Positions 9,842 to 20,374 of a stretch of DNA of 64,000 bases are shown here, piece by piece. Under the pieces are notes generated by a model. The model had not been told where the DNA came from, searched no databases, and saw only the letters and a program-made list of their open reading frames with translations. The translations under genes and the position numbers were made by a program. Source of the stretch: Ferruginibacter sp. (GTDB lineage: Bacteria > Bacteroidota > Bacteroidia > Chitinophagales > Chitinophagaceae); NCBI GenBank assembly GCA_014379625.1, contig JACMLJ010000065.1, forward strand, positions 1-64,000, read 5' to 3'. The stretch's first letter is position 1. Each line of letters starts with the position of its first letter.

Positions 9842-10393
9842 TGATTTGCACAAAATCACCCTTCCGTTCAATACCTGTTTTTTACTAAATAAGCACGTAA
9901 AAGTGGTTTAAGGTCTTTGCCTGCTCAACGACTGTGGAAGACCTACATCTTCTAATAACATTCCTGCACACCATATCAAAGGAAACATAATTCACGGCAC
10001 ACCCGAACCAAACCTGTCTGCCGAATGCAATCAGGGCGAAGGCTTACACAAGTACTGGTGAGAATTAGGCGGAAAACTTTTTGAAATTAACAAAAGCAAC
10101 ATTGGTTTGGTTCTTTTTTTAATCCTATTCCCTGTTCTTGTCAATCCTATTATTTTCAACCCCGCAAAAGATAACGTGTATATCGGTAACACCTTCCAAT
10201 TGATGATCCGGTTTTCTCTGAATACGAAAGCATCCCGGAACTGTACATCCAAATGCGAGAACGCAGGGTCGTGGTTATTAATGGCACTACTTTGTAAATA
10301 CGGTTACAGCCACCCTGCTTAAGGCCGGTTCAACAATCTAATAAACGGTACAAAAAATTACTTACTTTTATTGTCTATTAAAATCAATCAATC

Positions 10394-10852
10394 ATGCCGG
10401 TTTACACCCTTAAAATCAATGGTAAACAATTTAAAGCGGATGTAGTTGCTGATACGCCCCTGTTATGGGTATTGAGAGACCACCTGGGACTTGTGGGTAC
10501 CAAGTTTGGCTGCGGTATCGCCCAATGCGGGGCCTGTACGGTTCACCTGAACGGTGTGGCAGTTAAATCCTGTGTATTGCCTGTGTCTTCTATCAAAGCA
10601 GCTGCGATCACCACCATCGAAGGCCTTTCTGAAAAAGGTGACCATCCCTTACAACTTGCCTGGGATGAAATTGATGTACCTCAATGTGGCTATTGCCAGG
10701 CAGGCCAGATCATGACGGCTGCTGCCCTTCTAAAAAGAAAACCACACCCCGGGGAGGAAGAAATTGATAGTGCCATGCATGGTAATATATGCCGTTGCGG
10801 CGCCTATCACCGCATTCGCGAAGCTGTAAAATTAGCCAGTACTAAAATCTGA
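10394..10852 (+). CDS. (2Fe-2S)-binding small subunit of xanthine dehydrogenase-family molybdenum hydroxylase (IorA-like)
   Basis: 152 aa; [16 protein letters not shown] and [16 protein letters not shown]...[16 protein letters not shown]. Confidence 0.93.
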   Translation: MPVYTLKINGKQFKADVVADTPLLWVLRDHLGLVGTKFGCGIAQCGACTVHLNGVAVKSCVLPVSSIKAAAITTIEGLSEKGDHPLQLAWDEIDVPQCGYCQAGQIMTAAALLKRKPHPGEEEIDSAMHGNICRCGAYHRIREAVKLASTKI

Positions 10853-10856
10853 AAAC

Positions 10857-13001
10857 ATGTCCAATTCAAACACAACCAGCAGAAGAGATTTTTTAAAATT
10901 AACCTCCCTCACCGGCGGCGGCCTCCTGCTTGGCTTTAGCTGGTTCAGCGCGGAAGCAGAAACCCCGGTAATTATCCATAACCTGCCGTTGGGAGCCACC
11001 AAGGGTTTTAATAGCTATTTATCTATTTCAACGGATGGCATTGTTACCATCTTTTCACCCAATCCCGAACTGGGGCAAAATATCATGACTTCCTTTCCCA
11101 TGATAGTGGCTGAGGAACTCGATGCAGACTGGACTAAAGTGAAAGTAGTGCAGGCCCCGCTTGATACAAAAAGTTTTGATCGCCAGCTTACCGGGGGAAG
11201 TGGCGCTGTGCCGCATTCCTGGAAAAGATTAAGGACGGCCGGCGCCACTGCAAGAAATATGCTGATACAGGCTGCCGCAAAACAATGGGAGGTAGCTGCA
11301 GAGGAATGTACTGCAAATAATGGCTTTGTAATACATGCCAAATCGGGCAGGCAACTTGGCTTTGGAGAATTGGCGGATCAGGCTGCTACCATGCCTGTAC
11401 CCAAAGAAGTTAAACTGAAGGACCGAAAGGATTTTAAACTAATCGGTACGGGTGTAAAGAATGTGGCCAATAAAGATATTGTGACAGGCAAAGGACTTTT
11501 TGGAATGGATGTTTACAGGAAGGGGATGTTGTTCGCCATGATTCAGCGCCCCGATGCCTTTGGTACAAAAATAAAGTCGGTAGATTCGGCAGCGGCCAAA
11601 GCAATGCCCGGTATTGTGGATGTGGTTGTTTTTAAAAATAATGTAGCTGTGGTGGGTAAATCTACCTGGGAAGTGAGCAAGGCCAGGAAATTACTGAAGA
11701 TCGAATATGAAAAGGACGGGGCCACTGAAAGTACGGCTGATCATACCAATATATTTACAACTTTACTCGATGGTGGAACGCCTGTGGTAAGGCGGAAGAA
11801 CGGTGATGTGGAAGCTGCTTTTAAAACTGCGGCCAAAATAATAAAAAGTGAATACCACGGCCCTTTTTTATCGCACGCCCCGATGGAGCCGATGAATTTT
11901 TTTGCCGATGTAAGACCTGATGGTGTAGAACTCATTGGTCCTACCCAAACACCCGGCAGCGCCCGTACGGCAACCTCAAAATTATTAGGCATCCCCGAAG
12001 ATAAGATCACGCTTGAAATTACAAGATTGGGCGGTGGCTTTGGCAGGCGGCTCAAATTTGATTACGTGGTGGAGGCGGCGGAATTATCCGGCATCATTAA
12101 GGCGCCGGTAAAACTGATCTGGTCGAGGGAGGATGATATGATGGGTGGCAGTTACCGTCCGGCTGTGCAATACCGGTTTGAAGCCGCCCTGGATAGCAGC
12201 GGCAACCTGGTAGGATACAAATGCCGGGGCGCGGGTATTAATGCGGGTAACCCTGTCCGTGAGGATAACTTTCCTTCAGGGGCCGTTGAGCATCTACTGA
12301 TCGACACTGTTGAACATAAATCCCCCATCACTACAGGGGCGTGGCGGGCGCCCATCACTAATTTTTTAGCTTTTGCAGAGCAGGCCTTTTTGGATGAAGT
12401 GGCTAACGCCGCAGGTAAAGACCCTGTGCAATTCCGGCTGGATTTACTGGATAAGGCGAGAAAGTCGCCGGTGGGCGCTATCAAATATAATATTGACCGG
12501 ATGGAAAATGTGATAAAAATGGCTGCGGAAAAATCCGGTTGGGGAAAAAAGGCGGGGATTTCCCAGGGCTTTAGTGTTTACTTTTCCCATTCGTCTTACG
12601 TGGCTCAGGTATGCGAAGTGATGATGCAGGCCGGAAAACCGGTTGTAAAAAAGATATATGCGGTTTCCGATTGTGGGCAGGTGATCAATTTGAGCGGCGC
12701 CCGGCAACAGGTTATGGGTGGTATTGTTGATGGATTTGGACATGCCATGTATGGCAAAGTGACTTTTAAGAATGGCGCTGCAGAACAAAAGAATTTTAAT
12801 ACCTACCGGCTAATCCGCATGAAAGAGATTCCCCAGATCGAAACATATTTTGTTGATAACGGTATTGACCCTACAGGACTTGGAGAACCAGCCTTACCCC
12901 CAACCGGTGGTGCGGTGGCCAATGCAATTTTTAAAGCAACAGGTAAACGATTAAAAAATCAACCGTTCATTGATGAGGAAGTTTTTACCACTACCCCCTA
13001 A
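10857..13001 (+). CDS. Xanthine dehydrogenase-family molybdopterin-binding subunit (IorB-like), Tat-type N-terminus
   Basis: 714 aa; SRRDFLKLTSLTGGGLLLGFSW; LGGGFGRRLKFDYVVEAAELS; GLGEPALPPTGGAVANAIFKATGKR. Confidence 0.93.
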   Translation: MSNSNTTSRRDFLKLTSLTGGGLLLGFSWFSAEAETPVIIHNLPLGATKGFNSYLSISTDGIVTIFSPNPELGQNIMTSFPMIVAEELDADWTKVKVVQAPLDTKSFDRQLTGGSGAVPHSWKRLRTAGATARNMLIQAAAKQWEVAAEECTANNGFVIHAKSGRQLGFGELADQAATMPVPKEVKLKDRKDFKLIGTGVKNVANKDIVTGKGLFGMDVYRKGMLFAMIQRPDAFGTKIKSVDSAAAKAMPGIVDVVVFKNNVAVVGKSTWEVSKARKLLKIEYEKDGATESTADHTNIFTTLLDGGTPVVRRKNGDVEAAFKTAAKIIKSEYHGPFLSHAPMEPMNFFADVRPDGVELIGPTQTPGSARTATSKLLGIPEDKITLEITRLGGGFGRRLKFDYVVEAAELSGIIKAPVKLIWSREDDMMGGSYRPAVQYRFEAALDSSGNLVGYKCRGAGINAGNPVREDNFPSGAVEHLLIDTVEHKSPITTGAWRAPITNFLAFAEQAFLDEVANAAGKDPVQFRLDLLDKARKSPVGAIKYNIDRMENVIKMAAEKSGWGKKAGISQGFSVYFSHSSYVAQVCEVMMQAGKPVVKKIYAVSDCGQVINLSGARQQVMGGIVDGFGHAMYGKVTFKNGAAEQKNFNTYRLIRMKEIPQIETYFVDNGIDPTGLGEPALPPTGGAVANAIFKATGKRLKNQPFIDEEVFTTTP

Positions 13002-13109
13002 AAATCCTGTTATGCCAAATCGCGAACTATACCTCTTTTTCAAACAAGCATTTACCTTACAGTTTTCATTGGTAAGACAGTAAGAAATTCAGGAAGCATT
13101 TGAAACTTA

Positions 13110-13685
13110 ATGCCTTTACCGCTTTCACTGATATCAAACCACCAGGTTCATACAACACAACATCCAATAATGGCAATACAAAAACACGAAGTGTGGCAAA
13201 GAGGGCCATTGCCTGGTATACCCGCACTTCTACAACCTGTGGCCCATGCTTTATTACAGGCCCTTGAAGAAGTGAATGAACTGATGCTGAACTTTCCTTC
13301 GGAGTTACTTTGGGAGCGCCCGGCAGGATTAGCTTCGCCCGGTTTTCATTTACAGCATCTCAGCGGCGTGCTTGACAGGGTATTCACTTATGCCCGCAAT
13401 GAGGGGCTCAGCCAGCTTCAGTTTGATCAGCTTGCAGCAGAAGGAAAAAATGCGGAACCGGGATATACAACGGATCAGTTGGTGAAGCGGTTTGATATGC
13501 AGGTAAACAAAGCAATGGAACAGCTGTATATCACCGATGAACAAACTTTAACCGATTATCGCGGCATCGGAAGGGCTGGTTTACCCTCCACTGTAATCGG
13601 ACTTTTATTTCATGCTGCGGAACACACAATGCGGCATACAGGGCAGTTGATGGTAACCCAGGCGGTTATACGAAAAAACTTATGA
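13110..13685 (+). CDS. DinB-like family protein
   Basis: 191 aa (start possibly 13170); ELLWERPAGLASPGFHLQHLSGVLDRVFTYAR...TVIGLLFHAAEHTMRHTGQLMVT. Confidence 0.75.
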   Translation: MPLPLSLISNHQVHTTQHPIMAIQKHEVWQRGPLPGIPALLQPVAHALLQALEEVNELMLNFPSELLWERPAGLASPGFHLQHLSGVLDRVFTYARNEGLSQLQFDQLAAEGKNAEPGYTTDQLVKRFDMQVNKAMEQLYITDEQTLTDYRGIGRAGLPSTVIGLLFHAAEHTMRHTGQLMVTQAVIRKNL

Positions 13686-13801
13686 CTCCGACCGGGCAGG
13701 AACTTAAGTTGCCGCTGCTTTGAAACATAAGTTTTCTTTTTAGAAGCAGGATTCAATCATCTGTAATCGCGTCACACCTCATAAAGCCAGGCATCTTTGT
13801 T

Positions 13802-16800
13802 TTACCCGACATTCCCATCAATAATAGATTGATCTACATCCGCCTGGTTTTGCAATTCTTTTTTCAACCGCTTCAGCTTTTTACCATACGACAATTTTGT
13901 TATCAGTACAAACAGTACCGGCACTACAAAAATCGCCAGCGTGGTAGCGGCTAACATTCCCCCAAAAACCGTCCACCCAATTGTTTTACGCGACTCCGCC
14001 GCTGCACCGCTGGCAAATGCCAAAGGAAGCACGCCAAGGATAAAAGCCAGTGAGGTCATAATAATCGGGCGTAACCGAAGTTCAACCGCCTGTAAAGTTG
14101 CGGCTACAATATCTACACCACGGTCTACCCTTTCTTTTGCAAATTCAACGATCAGGATGGCGTTTTTAGCTGCCAGTCCGATCAGTGTGATCAGGCCAAT
14201 CTGCGCATATACGTTATTGGTAAGATTGGGCAGTAAGGTTAAAGTGAGGATCGAACCAAAAGCCCCGATCGGCACCGCGAACAACACAGAAAATGGAACG
14301 GACCAGCTTTCGTACAATGCAGCCAGGAAAAGAAATACAAAAATAATTGAGATGGCAAATATGGTGGTTGTACTGTCACCAGCTTTTATTTCTTCACGAC
14401 TTAACCCCGAAAATTCGTATCCGTATCCTGTGGGTAGTACCTGGGCTGCAACTTCCTTTAACGCGGTAATGGCCTGGCCACTGCTGATTCCGGGTTTGGG
14501 AGAACCGTTTATTTCAATGGAGCGGTAAATATTATAATGCGAGATCAGTGATGGACTTTCTATCACCCTGGTGGTAAGTAATGAACCAAGTGGTACCATA
14601 CCGTCCTGGCTATTGCGTACATAATATTTATTAAGTTCCCCAATGGAAGAACGGTACGAACTATCTCCCTGTGCCACTACCCTGAAGTTTCGCCCATACA
14701 GGTTAAAATCATTTACATAACTGCTTCCCAAAAGGGTTGACATGGTGCTATAAACATCCGACACGGAAACACCTAATTTTTTTGCTTTTTCTTTGTCAAC
14801 ATCCGCCTGGTAGCCGGGCGTATGCGAGGTAAAGAATGTAAAGGCCCCGCCAATTTCCGGGCGTTTATTTATCTCACCCAAAAATTTACGGGCAACCGAT
14901 TCAAACTGTTGTATATCATCTGTACTGGTGGTTTGCTGCAATTCAAAAGTAAAGCCGGCTGTCGCGCCCAGTCCGGGAATGGCTGGTGGGGCAATCGCCA
15001 TAATCCTTGCTTCTTTAATATCGGCGGTGCGTTTTTGAATTTCAGCAATTATACTTTTTAACTGCAGTTCTTTGGTGGTACGGTCATCCCAGGGCTGCAG
15101 GTTAACAAACATCGTACCCACATTTGATTTGTTGGAAAAGCTGATGATATTGAGACCTGCCAATCCACCCACAATTCTTACACCCGGAATATCCTGCACC
15201 CTCTGCATTACTTTCAACAGCATTTCCTTGCTACGGGTGGTAGAACTGGCTTCTGCCATTTCATAAGTTACAAATAAACGTCCCTCATCTTCAGAAGGTA
15301 TAAAACCGGCGGGCTTACTTTTAAATAAAAAAAACAGGCCCACGAACAAACAAACCAGCATGATCAGTACCAACGGTGTAGCCCTGATCCATTTTCCAAC
15401 ACTCCTCGTGTAAGCAGCGTTTATTTTGCCAAATCTTTTATTGAACCCACTAAAGAATTTATCAAGCAGGTTCTTTTTAGCGGCTGCATCTTTTGAAGGT
15501 TTTAGTAAAATAGAACATAAGGCAGGTGTAAGTGATAAGGCAACAAAGGCGGAGATGAGCACCGATACCGCAATGGTAATAGCAAACTGTTGGTATAACC
15601 TTCCCACAATACCGGGTATAAATCCAACCGGAACAAATACTGCCGCCAAAATCAATGCTATGGCAACAACAGGACCTGAAATATCTTTCATAGCCAGCCT
15701 TGTGGCTTCTTTTGCCGAAACTTTTGCGTGATCAATATAATGCTGCACCGCTTCCACAACCACAATAGCATCATCCACCACTATACCGATGGCCAGTACA
15801 AACGCAAACAACGTAAGTGTATTAATGGTAAAGCCAAATGGTATAAAAAAGATAAATGTACCAATAAGGGAAACAGGAATGGCCAGTACAGGGATAAGGG
15901 TGGCGCGCCAGTTTTGCAAAAAAAGAAACACCACCAGCACCACCAGCAGCAATGCCTCCGCCAGAGTGTACAATACTTCTTTGATAGAGACTTTTACCAC
16001 AGACACTGTTTCCAGCGGAACCATGTAATCAATATCTTTGGGAAATGTTTTTTTAATTTCCGTCAATGCTTTATTGATGCCTTCATAAGTGTCTAATGCA
16101 TTGGCGCCAGGCGCCTGGTAAATCAATACAAATGCAGCCGGCTTACCATTTACATATGCGTTGCTGCCATAATCAAACTTGCCCAGTTCTACCCTGGCAA
16201 CGTCTTTCAGGTAAACAAGGGTTCCTGTGGCAGGCACGGTTCTTACAATAATATTTTCAAACTGTTCTTTGGTATTGATCCGGCTATTGGTAAGCACGCT
16301 GTACTCAAAAGTTTGTACGGATGGTTGCGGGTTACCCCCTACCGAGCCGGCCGCTACCTGCAGGTTCTGCTCCGTTAAAGACCCGATGATATCGGTAGTG
16401 GTCATTCCAAGATTTGCCAGCTTTTCCGGATTTAGCCAGATCCGCATTCCAAATTCATCCGCCCGGGATACTATATCACCTACGCCCTTAACGCGCTGCA
16501 AGGCATCCTTTAAATAAATATTTGCATAATTACCCAGGAAATTTGCATCGTGTGTGCCATTGGGTGAGTAGAGCGCCAGGGCAACCATGATGCTGGGGTT
16601 ACGTTTACGAACGGTTAAGCCTAAACGCTTTACCGCGTCCGGTAGCGAAGGCTGTGCCACACTTACCCTGTTTTGTACATCCAGGGCGGCGATGTTTACA
16701 TCCGTACCAATCTCAAAATTTACGTTGATACTGCTTTGGCCGCTTGCAGTGCTGTTGCTCGAAATATAGGTCATACCGGGCGTGCCATTCACTTGTGTTT

Positions 16801-16999
16801 CAATAGGGGTAGTGGTTGTTTGCTCCACTGTTTGTGCATCTGCCCCCGTAAAATTGCCACTGATGGTAACTGTTGGCGGTGTTATATCCGGGTATTGGGC
16901 TATCGGCAATGTAGTTAATGCAATCAAACCCACCAGCACAATTACAATGGATATAACTATTGCCGTTACGGGTCTTTTTATAAAAGTATCTGCTATCAT
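13802..16999 (-). CDS. RND efflux permease subunit (HAE1/AcrB-like)
   Basis: 1065 aa; MIADTFIKRPVTAIVISIVIVLVGLIALTTLPIAQYPDITPPTVTISGNFTGADAQTVEQTTTTPIE; VVDDAIVVVEAVQHYI; GLAAKNAILIVEFAKE. Confidence 0.97.
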   Translation of the reverse strand: MIADTFIKRPVTAIVISIVIVLVGLIALTTLPIAQYPDITPPTVTISGNFTGADAQTVEQTTTTPIETQVNGTPGMTYISSNSTASGQSSINVNFEIGTDVNIAALDVQNRVSVAQPSLPDAVKRLGLTVRKRNPSIMVALALYSPNGTHDANFLGNYANIYLKDALQRVKGVGDIVSRADEFGMRIWLNPEKLANLGMTTTDIIGSLTEQNLQVAAGSVGGNPQPSVQTFEYSVLTNSRINTKEQFENIIVRTVPATGTLVYLKDVARVELGKFDYGSNAYVNGKPAAFVLIYQAPGANALDTYEGINKALTEIKKTFPKDIDYMVPLETVSVVKVSIKEVLYTLAEALLLVVLVVFLFLQNWRATLIPVLAIPVSLIGTFIFFIPFGFTINTLTLFAFVLAIGIVVDDAIVVVEAVQHYIDHAKVSAKEATRLAMKDISGPVVAIALILAAVFVPVGFIPGIVGRLYQQFAITIAVSVLISAFVALSLTPALCSILLKPSKDAAAKKNLLDKFFSGFNKRFGKINAAYTRSVGKWIRATPLVLIMLVCLFVGLFFLFKSKPAGFIPSEDEGRLFVTYEMAEASSTTRSKEMLLKVMQRVQDIPGVRIVGGLAGLNIISFSNKSNVGTMFVNLQPWDDRTTKELQLKSIIAEIQKRTADIKEARIMAIAPPAIPGLGATAGFTFELQQTTSTDDIQQFESVARKFLGEINKRPEIGGAFTFFTSHTPGYQADVDKEKAKKLGVSVSDVYSTMSTLLGSSYVNDFNLYGRNFRVVAQGDSSYRSSIGELNKYYVRNSQDGMVPLGSLLTTRVIESPSLISHYNIYRSIEINGSPKPGISSGQAITALKEVAAQVLPTGYGYEFSGLSREEIKAGDSTTTIFAISIIFVFLFLAALYESWSVPFSVLFAVPIGAFGSILTLTLLPNLTNNVYAQIGLITLIGLAAKNAILIVEFAKERVDRGVDIVAATLQAVELRLRPIIMTSLAFILGVLPLAFASGAAAESRKTIGWTVFGGMLAATTLAIFVVPVLFVLITKLSYGKKLKRLKKELQNQADVDQSIIDGNVG

Positions 17000-17049
17000 T
17001 ATTTTATTGCTTTAATAACCTCCACTTCCGGTTATTGAACATATATGGG

Positions 17050-18192
17050 TTATTTTTTTTCCATGCCTGCGGGAGCAGGTGCCTGTTGCGTAGCTGTACT
17101 GATCATTGCACCCTCCCTTAAATTCTGAACACCTTCCACTACTATTTTCTCCCCGCTTTGCAAACCTTCCTTTACAACAATGTCGGTACCGATCTGCTTT
17201 CCCAGGGCCACTTTCCTTTGTGATACCTTATTACTGTCATTGGGCACATACACAAAAAATTCACCCAGTTGCTCTGTTACAGCTTTATAAGGAATAATGA
17301 CGGATTGCGCGGAAGCGTTGCTTTTTATACGCACGGTACCATTCATTCCTGCAATCAGTAAATTTTTATTGTTGGGGAAAATCAGCCTTGCTTTAATGGT
17401 GCCGGTTTGCGGGTTAACTGCCCTGTCGAGCAAGGCGATTTTACCGGGATAGGGATAAACTTCGCCACCAAAGGCAAGGGTAAAAGTGGAGTCCCCGGGT
17501 GTTTGCTTTTCACTCACCAGTTTAGTAAAACGATAGATCTCTTTTTGGTCCACATTAAAATCCACCCCCAGTTCCCTATCAGATGACATCATATTAAGAA
17601 TGGTTTGTCCTGCAGTAACAGCGGTACCGGTCTTAACCGCTGATATACCAATTACTCCATCAAAAGGTGCGTAAACCTTTGTATATTTTACACTGGTTTG
17701 CACTGCCTGTATATTTGCACGTGATGCATCGGCCTGCTTTTTAGCAACTTCCAGTGCGGCATCCGCATTATCCACCAGTTGTTTGGCTACCGCATCATTT
17801 TTATCCAGTTCGTGATAGCGGTTGGCGTCTTTTTGCGCCTTGTTGATATTTGCCTCCTGTACTTTAAAATTAGCTATCGCCTGCTGGTAATTGGCCGAAT
17901 ACAATTGTTCATCAACGGAATACAATAGCTGTCCCTTTCTTACCCGGTCGCCATCTTTAAAGTAAACGCCGGTAATAAAACCACTCACCTGTGGCCGAAG
18001 TTCAACCTGGTTTAAAGGTGTAACCGTTGCCGGGTATTCATCATAATACACCGCATCCGATAAACGCGCTTCGGTTAGTGTAACTTTTGCCGGCGGCTGG
18101 GCTTGCTGAACCGGTGTTTTTTTGCCGGCACAGCCTGCCGTTGCTAAAACTGCGGCAAAACAAATATATTTATGCAGGGGATATAAAAACAT
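17050..18192 (-). CDS. RND efflux periplasmic adaptor subunit (AcrA/MexA-like)
   Basis: 380 aa lipoprotein; PQVSGFITGVYFKDGDRVRKGQLLYSVDEQ...VYAPFDGVIGISAVKTGTAVTAG. Confidence 0.95.
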   Translation of the reverse strand: MFLYPLHKYICFAAVLATAGCAGKKTPVQQAQPPAKVTLTEARLSDAVYYDEYPATVTPLNQVELRPQVSGFITGVYFKDGDRVRKGQLLYSVDEQLYSANYQQAIANFKVQEANINKAQKDANRYHELDKNDAVAKQLVDNADAALEVAKKQADASRANIQAVQTSVKYTKVYAPFDGVIGISAVKTGTAVTAGQTILNMMSSDRELGVDFNVDQKEIYRFTKLVSEKQTPGDSTFTLAFGGEVYPYPGKIALLDRAVNPQTGTIKARLIFPNNKNLLIAGMNGTVRIKSNASAQSVIIPYKAVTEQLGEFFVYVPNDSNKVSQRKVALGKQIGTDIVVKEGLQSGEKIVVEGVQNLREGAMISTATQQAPAPAGMEKK

Positions 18193-18241
18193 AGAACAGG
18201 TAATTTTAAATTGATTGATTAAACTTGTAATTCAAAAATTT

Positions 18242-19594
18242 TTAATAATTGATTTGCCCGAGGGCTTTTTGAACATCTATCTTACTGGCCAGTAACTGGT
18301 ACATCGCCGTATAATAATTAATTTGTGATGTGCGCAGATCCGTTTCAGCAGTGATCACTTCGAGGTAGGCTTTGATCCCGGAGCGATACTGCAACTGAAT
18401 TATATCATACACTTCTTTTGCCAGCAAAAGATTTTCTTTTAACGCAAGCCAGTTTTGCAGGTTGTTTTTATACATCGCCAGCGCCTGCGCATAGCCGGCA
18501 TTTACGGCCATTTTAAGGTTGATAATATCCAGTTCATTTCTTTGTAAGTCAAATTCCGCAATGCGGATTTCCGCCTTCCTTTTTCCACCCTGGAAAAGAG
18601 GAAAACCCAAGGTAAGGGCGGCAAAAGAACTGGGGTAATTATTACCGTATATTTTACCAAAATTATTATTCTGGTAATTAAGATTGTAGGCGCCATTGGC
18701 CGAAACGGTTGGCAGGTAACCCCATTTATAATATTTTACATTGTATTGTAAAAGTCTTTTTTGTGTTTCCAGCAACCTGTACTCTATCCTCGTGGTATAG
18801 TCCGGTCCCTGCAAGGTATCCAGCAGTATTTCCTTTTCCAACCGGGTGGTGTCATGCACAATATTCAACGTTCCTGTAACAGGGTAGCCCATCAGCGATT
18901 TAAGGTATTCGAGTTTTGCTTTCAGCAATTCTTCATTGCTTTTTTTGGCGGCATTCGAATTATTTAGTGTAATGGTCGCCCGTTTATAGTCAATCTTATC
19001 TGCAATACCCGACTTGTATTGATTATAGGCATCCTTTAAACTCCGCTCGATGCGCAAAATATTTTCGCCCGATATTTTTATTTGTTGCATGGTGGACAAT
19101 ACATCATAAAATGCTTTGGACACATCCGCGGCAACATCAATTTTATTGCTGCTGGTTGCCTGTCGGGCCTGTTGGCGTACATCGGTTCTGGTTCGGTTGG
19201 CCAGCAATACGTCTTTATTAAATATAGACTGGGTAAAGGTGAATTGGCCGGCGGAGGTATTATTAACACCGAGCTTTACATTGTTTCCACCGATAACAGC
19301 GGTTTGTATGATGAAATTATGCTGCAGGCTATAGTTGAAATTAACCTGGGGGTACATTTCCGACAATTTGCTTTTGATAGTAGATTCTACGATCTGCTGA
19401 TCAATCAATGATTGCCGAATCAGCGGCTGGTGTAAGATCGCATAATCGATCGCGTTCTTCAGGGTAACTTCAGCCAGTAAACTATCCCTGGGGGTTACCT
19501 GCGAGAGTAGCATAAAAGGAACGAGTACCAACCCGATAAACATCATTGTTGTTACAGGGTGTTGGTGTCTTTTTTTACTTTCAATCATATTCAA
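18242..19594 (-). CDS. TolC-family outer membrane efflux protein
   Basis: 450 aa; LKNAIDYAILHQPLIRQSLIDQQIVESTIKSKLSEMYPQVNFNYSLQHNF...YRSGIKAYLEVITAETDLRTSQINYYTAMYQLLASKIDVQKALG. Confidence 0.95.
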   Translation of the reverse strand: MNMIESKKRHQHPVTTMMFIGLVLVPFMLLSQVTPRDSLLAEVTLKNAIDYAILHQPLIRQSLIDQQIVESTIKSKLSEMYPQVNFNYSLQHNFIIQTAVIGGNNVKLGVNNTSAGQFTFTQSIFNKDVLLANRTRTDVRQQARQATSSNKIDVAADVSKAFYDVLSTMQQIKISGENILRIERSLKDAYNQYKSGIADKIDYKRATITLNNSNAAKKSNEELLKAKLEYLKSLMGYPVTGTLNIVHDTTRLEKEILLDTLQGPDYTTRIEYRLLETQKRLLQYNVKYYKWGYLPTVSANGAYNLNYQNNNFGKIYGNNYPSSFAALTLGFPLFQGGKRKAEIRIAEFDLQRNELDIINLKMAVNAGYAQALAMYKNNLQNWLALKENLLLAKEVYDIIQLQYRSGIKAYLEVITAETDLRTSQINYYTAMYQLLASKIDVQKALGQINY

Positions 19595-19773
19595 TACGGG
19601 TGTTACATTTATCTTTTCAACAATATTTATCTGTACCCAATGATGCAGGTTTTGATGAAATAAAACGCTGCAAAGATAATTTCAGCTATCCATAAAAAAA
19701 TTTATCCTTCCCCTGTTCATATTTCATTAACAACCGGTCGTCAAAACGGTGAGTATATTTCAAATTGCAGCAA

Positions 19774-20052
19774 TTATTTTCCTGAAATTTCACTGAGTTG
19801 CTCTATGAATGCCCGCAGCAATGACCGATTAAGTAAATAAGAATAATTACGGCCCTCTTTTTCAGTTGTTATCAAACCAGCTTCCATCAGCGTTTTGATA
19901 TGATGGCTCACGGAAGGTTGGGCGAGTTCGGTTAGATTCATTATCCGGGCGCATTGTATAGATCCCCCGCAGGCCGACATATCCACCAGTATCTTCAGCC
20001 GGTGTACATCGCCAAGGGCTTTGGAAATTTTTTCAAGCTGCCTTAGTTCCAT
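19774..20052 (-). CDS. ArsR-family HTH transcriptional regulator
   Basis: 92 aa; ISKALGDVHRLKILVDMSACGGSIQCARIMNLTELAQPSVSHHIKTLMEAGLITTEKEGRNYSYLLN. Confidence 0.9.
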   Translation of the reverse strand: MELRQLEKISKALGDVHRLKILVDMSACGGSIQCARIMNLTELAQPSVSHHIKTLMEAGLITTEKEGRNYSYLLNRSLLRAFIEQLSEISGK

Positions 20053-20374
20053 TAAAATACATTGATAGATGCAAATGTATCAATCATTGCTTATCTGCAC
20101 AAATATTTATTGTTTTAAGATTATACGAGGCACTAAAAATAGTTACGGCATTTACCGTTTATAGTTTCGGTTAGCCCTAATCGATCAGTTGACCGGAGCA
20201 ACATCTTTTATGCTAACATTTATTGGTTATTGCTGGATTGGCAGCGTAAAGCAGAATTTAAATGGTTCCTGGTAAAAGCCGGAAAAGGTAACCAATAAAA
20301 AAAAGTTCCCAAACTATCATTGGGGTAATTACTACTTTAACGGCAGGCTAAAAAGCAAATTTAATTCAGGTACT

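Noticed and set aside
13941-17015. Plus-strand ORFs across the RND permease (e.g. 13941..14528, 15728..16096)
   Set aside because: Antisense shadows of the well-supported permease gene.
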